Below, one piece after another: positions 47,037 to 55,194 of a stretch of 64,000 nt of DNA (position 1 is its first letter; each line of letters begins with the position of its first letter). The position numbers and the translations under genes are program-made. The notes below the pieces were generated by a model. The model searched no databases. It was not told the DNA's origin and saw only the letters and a list, made by a program, of their open reading frames with translations. The stretch is from Paraburkholderia ginsengiterrae (GTDB lineage Bacteria; Pseudomonadota; Gammaproteobacteria; Burkholderiales; Burkholderiaceae), in contig NZ_LXKA01000098.1 of the NCBI RefSeq assembly GCF_001645125.1, positions 1 through 64,000 of the forward strand, written 5' to 3'.

Positions 47037-47776
47037 TTTGCCCCCATTTCGAAGCCCCGTAGTTTGAAGGAAAAAGCGGATTTTGGGCAGTCCGATTGCG
47101 ATTTGTTACCAAGGGAAGATTCGTGAAACATGGTGTGGGAGGCGCGGCCTGCCGGTTCGGCGGGATGCCCACGCCCGCTTGCCTGCCCGCGCCGTGGGTC
47201 AAGCCGTTGTAGGACGGCTGTGAGACTGGAAACCGGTGCGTGGCAGGCTGTCAAATCAACCCTGTGCAAGTAAGTAAGCGAAAGACAACCGATATTGCAG
47301 CATTGTTATTTAATATCACGCATTCGAATTTATTTCGATAATGTGTTTTAATAAATCTGCCGATTACTTAACCAGAATAAGTTCAGACAAAACATTAAAT
47401 CGCCCAATTAATATAGCCTCTTTACGCGGAAGACCACAGCAGACAATTGTGTCAGCCATATGCCACCGGGGCCTGTAAGAGCTGGAAACAAAGCGGCAAC
47501 ATACCGTTACGAACTCATTGCGCCAATTGCGAAACTCGCGTGGTATCCTCAATATAGATGGTCAGCACGGATTGCAGCCCGTTCGGCCAATTGCACAGGG
47601 CATTTGCCAAGTCAATCTTCCTTGTCTTGCCATTGTTCACAAATCTGCGTTTTATCGGCGTCCAGACGCTATTCGATTTTGTGGGCACCGAAAGTGCTGC
47701 TTCACCAACCGTTCGACGCTGCGTAACGTTCGTAGAGCCCGCACGTCTGCATCATCATTCGTCCCCACATCAATAT
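47037..47776. other. AT-rich divergent intergenic region
   Basis: About 740 bp between the minus-strand O-antigen operon and the plus-strand methyltransferase gene. The stretch 47280-47450 is strongly AT-rich. No gene is supported; the open frame that runs into the methyltransferase from 47558 lacks family likeness and a ribosome-binding site. Promoters for both directions must be here, but I could not identify them. Confidence 0.5.
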
Positions 47777-50359
47777 ATGGGCAAACAGCGATTGAACTCA
47801 GAATTTAAGCGACTGGCCATCGAAATGGTAGCGGCAAACAACGGCCCACTACCGCCGTTCATCGACGACGCCAGCCTCCAGCGCATCGCAACGCTTCTGC
47901 AAACGTCGCCCACTATCGCGGTGGTCGACTTGGGAGTGCATGCAACGCCGACCAGTCATCCGTCTTTTTCGCGTTTTGCCCAGTTGATCGGCAATACGCT
48001 GCGCGATCGTGGCGGACGCATTGTCGTATGGTGCGACGCGACCACCGATCGCGAGATTCTGACGGCCCTGAAACCAATGGCATGCCCGGTCATCACCATG
48101 GCGCTGCCGGGCTTCGACGGCACGGAAGTCAAGAACCTCAACAAGTGCGCCGGCTTTCTGACTGAAGACGACCTCGGCGCGGACGACCTCCACACCATTG
48201 GCGTGCCGCTCGCCGCCCGGCCCGATGCGCCGCCTCCCGTGCGTTCGGCGTCCATTCACGGCGGCTGCCCGAGCGTCGAACAAGGCTTCTGGTGTTTCGA
48301 CACCGACGGCCGCGAATTCGCCTGTCACCGGCTCCTGCAAAATAGAGAAGAACTCGGCACGCAGTCTGCGGACAATCCGGCCGGCGAAACCGTCGAGCAG
48401 CAACGGCAAGCGTTGTGCCATACCTTGCGGCTCGATCAGCGTGATCAGGCAACGAAGTCTTGCGCCGACTGCCACTTCTCCTATCAAGGCTGGGTGGACG
48501 ACAGCAATCTCAGGGCCTTCTGGATCGCGAAGGACGACCGCGGCGACATCACCGACACCTCAGAGCGCGAGCATCTGTTCGGCAAGGCCATCCCCACCGC
48601 GCAGCGCGTGGTGAAAGTCGATCTGGGCTGCGGGCCGGTGAAACGCCCCGGCTTCGTCGGCATCGACCGTTTCCCATTGCCGGGCGTCGACATTACGGCG
48701 GACGTCAACAAGGGCATTCCGCTGCCGCAAGATTCGGTCGACTATCTGGTGGCCTCGCATTCGCTGGAGCATTTCGACGACCTGCCGAGCGTGATCCACG
48801 AGATTCACCGGGTCTGCAAAGACAGGGCGCTCGTGACGATCGTGGCACCCTACTCGGCAACGGGACTCAACCTTGCCAATCCGTACCACGTCCAGGTATT
48901 CAACGAACATACGGCGCGCTTCTTCACGAACGCCGCCGAAACAGCGTTGCAGGTTGCCGACTACGACTTCCCCTCGGCGATCAACTGGGGGCTGGCATCG
49001 TCGGACCACAGCAACTGGCGTGCCGATCTGCGCCTGCTGAAGTGCGAGTTCTTCTACATGCCGGCTTACCGCGGCCTCGACGAGCCCGCCAAGCGCGTGT
49101 TGCGGCACTCCCTGAACGACGTGTGCGAGCAGATGCTCCTGCAAATGCTGGTCGTCAAGTCGCCGATTAGCCCAGCCGAGTTCGCCGAGCGTGTTCGCAC
49201 CACGGTCTATCAGGAGCCGCCGCTCCTGACGGCCCGCCGGGCTGAAGAAGCGCGCGTGGGAGAGGCGAACATGTTCACGGCGCTCGCCGAGCTGCCGAAC
49301 TCGGTGTCCGAATTGGGCGAGGTGGTGGCGCACTGGCGCGGGCAGATCGAAAGCATGGCGACCGACGCACGCGGCGCGAGTCATCAGCTTCGGTCCCTCG
49401 ACGCCGAACTCGTTGCGCTCAACGAACGGCTGGACCGAGTCGAGCGCGCCGTCGTCGATACCCATCAGGCGATCGAGGCGGATGGAACGCTTGTCGCCAA
49501 GCGCATTACGGCGGTCAATACCGAGTTGATCCGGCGCGATCAACAGCAGCGCGGCAAACTGGAGGAACTGGAAAAGGCGGTTGTCCAACTGCAGCTTCAC
49601 CTCGAAGAGCAACGCTTGGCGGCCGAGCAGGCTGCGGCTGCAGCCGCGCAAGCCGCCGAACTCGCCGCCGCACAAGCTGCCGAACTCGCCGCTGCACAAG
49701 CTGCCGAACTCGCTGCCGCGGCGCAACAGCCTGAGCCGGAATCACAACCGGAGCCCCCGGCTGCGATCGAACCCGTCTTCGAAGAGCCGCCCGCGTCTCA
49801 GAAGGAGGCCGTTCATGCGGCCTTGTCGCGCGAAGGGGGCGGCGAACCTTTGAGCCGCGCTATCCGGCTTTACCGCCGCCGGGCGCAAAATCTCACCAGC
49901 CTGATTTCACCGCGCTTCAATTCGTTGAAGCAATTTGGCGAGCGGCATGGGTGGATCGCGCAAGGGTTGCGGCTTCAGGAAAGCAATCTTTGGCGCGGCG
50001 GGCAGGAGTGGATTTACGATCTGCCGGTCGAGAACGGAGCGCTTGCCGGAATCCGCCTCGCCGTCACTTCGCAGTTCACGCCATCGGCGCCCACGCCGCT
50101 GTTCGATTGCGCAGTATGGTCGGCCGACTCGAACAGCGTGCTTGCGGGTGCGAAACTCACGCCGCGCGGCGACCTGTCGGTCGAGCCTGTCGAGATTTCG
50201 TTCACACCGATCGACGTCGCTCGTGGCTTCGTCCGCATCCGCTTGCAGGCGCTGCCGGCAGTCGAGGCGTTAGGTATCCGCACGATCGAATGGCGCGGCC
50301 TGAACGCATTGCGGCAGGTCAAGAAAATTCACCTGTTCTGCGAGCCGGTCTACCAGTAA
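47777..50359 (+). CDS. SAM-dependent methyltransferase fused to Cys-rich N-domain, coiled coil and glycan-assembly C-module
   Basis: About 860 residues from the ATG giving MGKQRLNSEFKRLAIEM; the start is uncertain because no ribosome-binding site is seen. Residues 1-270 include clustered Cys (C164, C173, C183, C214, C229, C232) with a SPASM-like pattern. Residues 278-400 are a class I methyltransferase (VDLGCGPVKRPGFVGID, then SHSLEHFDDLPSVIHEI). A helical region (about 520-600) and an Ala-Gln-Glu-Leu repeat follow, then a Pro/Glu linker. The last 160 residues match the C-terminal module of the glycosyltransferases at 55195 and 58142. It may cap or methylate O-chain ends. Substrate unknown. 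Confidence 0.75.
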   Translation: MGKQRLNSEFKRLAIEMVAANNGPLPPFIDDASLQRIATLLQTSPTIAVVDLGVHATPTSHPSFSRFAQLIGNTLRDRGGRIVVWCDATTDREILTALKPMACPVITMALPGFDGTEVKNLNKCAGFLTEDDLGADDLHTIGVPLAARPDAPPPVRSASIHGGCPSVEQGFWCFDTDGREFACHRLLQNREELGTQSADNPAGETVEQQRQALCHTLRLDQRDQATKSCADCHFSYQGWVDDSNLRAFWIAKDDRGDITDTSEREHLFGKAIPTAQRVVKVDLGCGPVKRPGFVGIDRFPLPGVDITADVNKGIPLPQDSVDYLVASHSLEHFDDLPSVIHEIHRVCKDRALVTIVAPYSATGLNLANPYHVQVFNEHTARFFTNAAETALQVADYDFPSAINWGLASSDHSNWRADLRLLKCEFFYMPAYRGLDEPAKRVLRHSLNDVCEQMLLQMLVVKSPISPAEFAERVRTTVYQEPPLLTARRAEEARVGEANMFTALAELPNSVSELGEVVAHWRGQIESMATDARGASHQLRSLDAELVALNERLDRVERAVVDTHQAIEADGTLVAKRITAVNTELIRRDQQQRGKLEELEKAVVQLQLHLEEQRLAAEQAAAAAAQAAELAAAQAAELAAAQAAELAAAAQQPEPESQPEPPAAIEPVFEEPPASQKEAVHAALSREGGGEPLSRAIRLYRRRAQNLTSLISPRFNSLKQFGERHGWIAQGLRLQESNLWRGGQEWIYDLPVENGALAGIRLAVTSQFTPSAPTPLFDCAVWSADSNSVLAGAKLTPRGDLSVEPVEISFTPIDVARGFVRIRLQALPAVEALGIRTIEWRGLNALRQVKKIHLFCEPVYQ
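49649..49720 (+). repeat. Three tandem 24-bp copies inside the methyltransferase gene
   Basis: Units at 49649-49672, 49673-49696 and 49697-49720 encode an eight-residue repeat (QAAELAAA). The units differ at only a few positions. They extend the helical stalk and could vary in number by slippage. Confidence 0.85.
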
Positions 50360-50362
50360 ATG

Positions 50363-50398
50363 AAAATGGCGCCCCGAATATTGGAGGCGCCATTTTTT
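50363..50398. terminator. Rho-independent terminator between convergent genes
   Basis: AAAATGGCGCC (50363-50373) and GGCGCCATTTT (50386-50396) form a perfect 11-bp stem with a 12-nt loop and a T-run reaching 50398. It lies 4 bp after the methyltransferase stop and 10 bp from the end of the convergent SDR gene, and should work in both directions. Confidence 0.9.
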
Positions 50399-50408
50399 AC
50401 CCGTCGTT

Positions 50409-51350
50409 TTACCTGTCACGCAACGCGCATTTTCGTTGCCACGTGCGAGCGATCCCGTCTTCGAGCGATATGCTCGGCCGCCATCCCACCGTACGCGTCA
50501 GCAGCGAACAATCGATCGAGCTTCGCGCCACGCCTGAATACTGGTCATTGACTAATTCGTAGCGATGCTGCCTGTCGGTAACCTGCTCGATCAGGCTCAG
50601 CACTTGACGCAGCGAATGGCTTTCGGACTGCCCCACGTTGTAGACGGAACTGGGCCGCCGGTTCGCCTGCAACAAACTCAGCACGGCATGCGCGACGTCG
50701 TCGACAAAAATGTAATCGCGCTGCACGTCCAGGCTGCCCCAAACCTGCGAAGTCACCCCGCGAATCGCGTTGTCGAGAAAATGATCGATCACGCCTTGCG
50801 GCACGATTCTCGGCCGCGCATAGCCATACGCGTTGGAGATCCGCAGAATGTCGCTGCGAATGTTGAAGACGTCGTTGTAAAACTGCACCGTCTGTTCCGC
50901 GAGCGCTTTACCCAGCGCGTAGGCCGACAGGGGATGCGTTGGACTCGATTCACTTGGCGCGTTGTCGCAAGATCCGTATATCGCGCCGCCGGTTGATGGA
51001 AAAAAGAATCGTGCTTGCGGATTGCAGCGAACCAGCGCATTCAATACATTCGTGAGCGGTGGCAGCGAAGCTTCAAATTCAATAGCCGGATTGTCCCCAG
51101 AGGTAGCCGGAACCGACGTGCCCGCAAAATACAGCACAGCCTGAACACCTTTCACCGCTTCATCCAGACCTTGTCCCGTCAGCATATTGCCCCGGACGAT
51201 TTCGTCCGGCCGACGCGCGAGAGGAGTCTGCGGGCAGCCGTCCCGCACGAATGCGCGCACCGTATATCCGTGCTCAGGCAACATCGACGCGATGGCTGAT
51301 CCAATCATGCCCGATGCTCCGATCAGCAATACTGGCAGATGATCCGTCAT
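50409..51350 (-). CDS. NAD-dependent nucleotide-sugar epimerase/dehydratase (extended SDR)
   Basis: 313 residues. It starts MTDHLPVLLIGASGMIGSAIAS with the GxxGxxG cofactor motif, then AVLYFAGTSVPATS, the catalytic region FFPSTGGAIYGS and LSAYALGKALAEQ (YxxxK), and DYIFVDDVAHAVLSLL. Likely modifies a nucleotide sugar for the nearby glycosyltransferases; GalE-, RmlD- or WbpK-type activity cannot be separated by eye. It follows the 1,033-residue glycosyltransferase by 5 bp and ends at a bidirectional terminator. Confidence 0.88.
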   Translation of the reverse strand: MTDHLPVLLIGASGMIGSAIASMLPEHGYTVRAFVRDGCPQTPLARRPDEIVRGNMLTGQGLDEAVKGVQAVLYFAGTSVPATSGDNPAIEFEASLPPLTNVLNALVRCNPQARFFFPSTGGAIYGSCDNAPSESSPTHPLSAYALGKALAEQTVQFYNDVFNIRSDILRISNAYGYARPRIVPQGVIDHFLDNAIRGVTSQVWGSLDVQRDYIFVDDVAHAVLSLLQANRRPSSVYNVGQSESHSLRQVLSLIEQVTDRQHRYELVNDQYSGVARSSIDCSLLTRTVGWRPSISLEDGIARTWQRKCALRDR

Positions 51351-51355
51351 GGGGT

Positions 51356-54300
51356 TCAGGCTCCAGCCATGGCTTCCGCCGCCGCATTGGCCTTGCGCGC
51401 CGCCGGCATGGCGAGTCCGCCATTGCTGCCCTCGAAAAGCAGCGTAACGAGCGCATTGGACGTGGACTCACGGACGTAATCCCGCGCGAGGATGACTTGC
51501 GTCTCGCGGATCAGGTCCGGCCAGTTTGCGCGATCGTCGATCGCGCGCTTGAGCACCGCGGCAATACCGTCCACTGACGCGTCGTGCGTCAGATAGCCGG
51601 TCACGCTATCGGTCAGGATTTCGTCGATGCCGCCGCTCAGCACGCCCGCCCCCACCAGGCCGCAGCGCAGCAGTTCGAGCAAGGTCTGCGGCAGACTCTC
51701 GTCGAGCGACGCGGACAGAATGATGTCGTTGTTCGCGGCAATCTCGCCTAACTGCACGAGGCCACAGCGGCGTACCCGCGACTCGAGATGCAGCTTTTCA
51801 ATCTGCTCGTCGATTTGCCGCACGTAGGCATCGAGCACGGACAGTGCATATCCGTAGATATTCAACTCGACGTCATAGCCAGCGTCGCGCAACGCCGAAA
51901 CGGCCAGCACGGCTTCCAGTTGACGCTTGCGCGGCTGGAGCGTTCCGCCAATCGCAATGCGCACCGGACCCGATGCCCACTGCGGCTGCGTCCTCACCGG
52001 CGTCGCCACGGCCTCGTTGAGCGGCAGCGACGTGCGCACGACCCTCGACGGCACTTCGGAAACTCGCGCGAAATGACTGAGCGACCATTCGCAATCGGAC
52101 AGGATTCCGTCGACGCGGCCACGAAGATACGAGAGATCCGCGATATCATCGTATGCGGAAGGCTGGAACAGGGCCTGGTAGACCCGATACGAGCGGCGCG
52201 TGGCGTCCACTGCGAATACCGGCATGAAACCCGAACAGATCACCACGCCGATTCCCCGTTCGCGGATGAACGTATCGAGCTGTTCAGTCTCCGCATCCCG
52301 GCGTTCCTGATCGAGATGCAGGAACACAGCGCCAGCCGTGTAGGGAGCGCGTTCGACCGGCTTGAGCCCATGACGCTCCAGCCAACTGTTGATTTCGCTC
52401 AGGCCCGAATCCGCGCCGTATTTGTGTTCCTCGGGAATGTAGACACGAACATCCGCGCCGAGCAGCGACAGGTTCCGCGCGAGACCGAGTCCATAGACTT
52501 CGGACCCCGAGAACATTTCGCTGTGCAGAAACACGGCCATGGTGGGAGCGCCGGTGTTGCCCCGATGCATTGAAGCGATCCGCACGTAGCTACGCATCCA
52601 GTTGCCGATGGCACTGCACGCTTGCGGATCTACCTTCAGCGTTCGGCCATTGGTCGCGACGATTTCGACCCCGTTCCGCACTGCAGTGGCCGAAATCCCA
52701 AAACGCTCGAACGCGGACAACTCGTCATAGCTCGAAGCAGAAATGGCGATGCGGGTATTGTGGCGTACCTGCACGAGCGCGCTGAGCGACTCCCAGCTCG
52801 AGCGCAATGCCTTCGTATTGGCGGTGCCCCCCGTAGGGGGGCGATGAGTCGGCGGCATGACCTGTTCGAGCGCGCCCGGAACGACGCCGGACGGCAGGTC
52901 ATACGTGGCATCCGCCTGAACGGGCGCCGCCGCGTCGTCCAGGCCGTCCCACGCCCCCTCCGTCAGGCGCGGCACGATATGCGGGCACGATGCGCCGAGC
53001 GCCTCGTAGGCGCTTGCGCTGCCCACCACCGCCATCGACGCCGCCGCGATTTGCATGGCGACTCCGAGCTGCTGGCTGTTCATGGTGGCCTGCGGCTGGG
53101 CAAAGAATGCATATCCTCCAAACGTCGTCGCGACATCCTTGTTTTGCAGAAAATCGCGTGGATCCACGCCTTGTTTCACGGCATGCTCTTCCGAACCCAC
53201 GCCGTCACCGGCCAGATAGATCACGGGCACGCCGGCATCGCGAAATGCTTCGATCTGGTAAGCCGCCGAGACGTAGCTTCCGTCGAATACCATCAATACG
53301 TCGGTGTCGTCCGGCCTGAAGGCCGACAGATTCCATTCCGGCGTATTCAGGACAATCAATGCAGGATCGTTTCTCAGCTCAGCGAGCCAGGTGGCGACCC
53401 ACGCATTGGTGACGTTGCTGACAATCAATACACGGCGGCGCTGCGGTCCCTCGGATTTCTCGAACCACGTGCTCGGCATCGCAAACGATTGCCGGTTCGT
53501 CAACACCTTCGCCGGGTCGGCGCTCAGGCGGCGGGCAAAGGGCTCGAAAAAGGTTTTGACGACTTCGAGCCATTCGCCGGAGTTACGCAAATAGGGAAAG
53601 AAAGGCGTGGGGTCCAGAACGTCCACGTCGACGATCCGCTCGGGCGTCAGGGTCGCGCTTCGTTCCGCGAAACGGCGCTCGTCCATCATGTATCCGTACA
53701 CGGCCTTGACGTCCCACGCGACGGTATTACCAAGCGAATTGGGCGAAACCAGCCCGTGCTCCACCGCGCTGACGGTATCGAGATAGGCGAAACGGGCGCC
53801 CAGTCTCAATGCGCGCAGCCACAGGTCCCAGTCGCAAACGCGGCGCAGCATCAGGTGCGGATCGTAAAGACCAAACCGGTCGAAAAACGAACGACGCACG
53901 AGCACACCACCATTTGGAATGGTGTTCAGGTTCCGCAACATCTCGATCGTTTGCGGCCAGCCACCGAGCATGAATGCATTGCCTTGCTTGGTCAGCATCT
54001 CGACGTTCGTAATGATCACGTCAGCATTGCTCGTCTCGAGTTTGTGCCACGCTTTTTCGAGAAAGTCAGGTGCGAACACGTTGTCGTCGAACAGGAAGGC
54101 GATTGCATCACCGCGCGCACGCATGATGCCCTCATTGGTTCGAACCCCTGGCAGCCCGCTGTTCTTGTCATGGCGGATATAAACGATCCTATCGTCGCGC
54201 AATGCCGCGTCGGTCAGAACGGCTTGTGAGCCGTCCGTCGAGCCATCGTCGATAATTACGTGTTCGAAATCTGTGAACGACTGAATGGCGGCGGAATCCA

Positions 54301-54457
54301 GACAGCGCAGCAACAACCCTTCCCCATTGCGGCAATATGTCGGCGTCACGACGCTGATTTTGGGCTTATAGCGCGAGCGTCCTGCGCTAATCACCCGCGC
54401 GTTCGAGATGATCTGAGAGACTTTCATTTCGGTTACTTGATAGCTGAAATGAGACAT
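51356..54457 (-). CDS. Large three-part glycosyltransferase (GT2 + unknown middle + GT4)
   Basis: About 1,033 residues from the ATG giving MSHFSYQVTEMKVSQI; a GTG at 54469 and a later ATG are alternatives, none with a clear ribosome-binding site. Residues about 35-280: GT2 domain (ISVVTPTYCRNGEGLLLRCLD, IIDDGSTDGS, FLFDDNVFAPDF, CDWDLWLRAL; first motif cut to VVTPTYCRNGEG). About 330-620: a middle region resembling a GT-B half (RRVLIVSNVTNAWV, IYLAGDGVGSEEHAV). About 640-1000: GT4 domain (MFSGSEVYGLGLARNLSLLG, RIAIGGTLQPRKRQLEAV, SLDESLPQTLLELLRCGLVG). Probably adds two sugars. It forms an operon with the SDR gene. Confidence 0.85.
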   Translation of the reverse strand: MSHFSYQVTEMKVSQIISNARVISAGRSRYKPKISVVTPTYCRNGEGLLLRCLDSAAIQSFTDFEHVIIDDGSTDGSQAVLTDAALRDDRIVYIRHDKNSGLPGVRTNEGIMRARGDAIAFLFDDNVFAPDFLEKAWHKLETSNADVIITNVEMLTKQGNAFMLGGWPQTIEMLRNLNTIPNGGVLVRRSFFDRFGLYDPHLMLRRVCDWDLWLRALRLGARFAYLDTVSAVEHGLVSPNSLGNTVAWDVKAVYGYMMDERRFAERSATLTPERIVDVDVLDPTPFFPYLRNSGEWLEVVKTFFEPFARRLSADPAKVLTNRQSFAMPSTWFEKSEGPQRRRVLIVSNVTNAWVATWLAELRNDPALIVLNTPEWNLSAFRPDDTDVLMVFDGSYVSAAYQIEAFRDAGVPVIYLAGDGVGSEEHAVKQGVDPRDFLQNKDVATTFGGYAFFAQPQATMNSQQLGVAMQIAAASMAVVGSASAYEALGASCPHIVPRLTEGAWDGLDDAAAPVQADATYDLPSGVVPGALEQVMPPTHRPPTGGTANTKALRSSWESLSALVQVRHNTRIAISASSYDELSAFERFGISATAVRNGVEIVATNGRTLKVDPQACSAIGNWMRSYVRIASMHRGNTGAPTMAVFLHSEMFSGSEVYGLGLARNLSLLGADVRVYIPEEHKYGADSGLSEINSWLERHGLKPVERAPYTAGAVFLHLDQERRDAETEQLDTFIRERGIGVVICSGFMPVFAVDATRRSYRVYQALFQPSAYDDIADLSYLRGRVDGILSDCEWSLSHFARVSEVPSRVVRTSLPLNEAVATPVRTQPQWASGPVRIAIGGTLQPRKRQLEAVLAVSALRDAGYDVELNIYGYALSVLDAYVRQIDEQIEKLHLESRVRRCGLVQLGEIAANNDIILSASLDESLPQTLLELLRCGLVGAGVLSGGIDEILTDSVTGYLTHDASVDGIAAVLKRAIDDRANWPDLIRETQVILARDYVRESTSNALVTLLFEGSNGGLAMPAARKANAAAEAMAGA

Positions 54458-55194
54458 GGCGACTGGCACTGTTTGCGACTACCGGCAGGACCGAGCCACT
54501 CGGTGCACCGTTTCAAACGAAGACTGCCCAATCGAACGCATTAGCCGGAGCCGGGGAGGCCATTATGCTACTAAATACCCCTAAATTATTCACAGATTGT
54601 GTCAAGACGACCATGTTGCATTTTGTTGTTATTTTTAGTTACAAATAATCTCGTCAAATTTACCTTGGACTACTCGCGATTCGGTCGAAACGCCCTAACG
54701 TGCGATCCATTCGCTTACGTTTGAAAAACCATCGCACGACTTACCCATCACGCATTGCAACCGGGTACCGTGACGCAATGAAAAACACATTTGCGTCCAC
54801 GAATCGCATTGAAAGAAAAAACACCGACCGGGCGAAATACGAGTGAAGTGCGAATAAGCGGCGTATTGCGGCACATGTTGTATTCGCATAGCGGCGAATG
54901 AAAGCAGACCTCGCGCTTTCATTCGAACGATACCGCCACGATTTCACCGCCCAACACGTGAATCAAACACTCGCCGCACGCTCCGGAGGGCGAGCGGCCC
55001 GCCGCCTTGGCACGCAAATCAGGATCCACGGCCAGCCGCGCAGGTCGACCGTATCAGCTTCCGAAATGGTGCCGCAACCGAGGCCTGGCACACCACGCGC
55101 GATCTTCAGCGCCGCACCTTATGCGGTGCGGACTCGAAACATGCGTTTGTTATACTCGTAGACGCACTTCCGTACCTATTTTTGAGAGACCCCA
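54458..55194. other. Divergent intergenic region upstream of the duplicated glycosyltransferase
   Basis: About 740 bp. The left part (54560-54680) is AT-rich and probably holds the promoter of the minus-strand glycosyltransferase gene. From about 54985 the sequence is the leader of duplication unit 1, with an extended -10 promoter at 55148-55156. No gene is supported here. Confidence 0.5.
55148..55156 (+). promoter_or_regulatory. Extended -10 promoter of the first duplicated glycosyltransferase
   Basis: TGTTATACT is an extended -10 element (TG, one base, TATACT). It lies 38 bp upstream of the ATG, and the same GCGTTTGTTATACTCG block is kept in unit 2 where flanking leader sequence has drifted. 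No good -35 is seen, as is common for extended -10 promoters. Confidence 0.65.
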
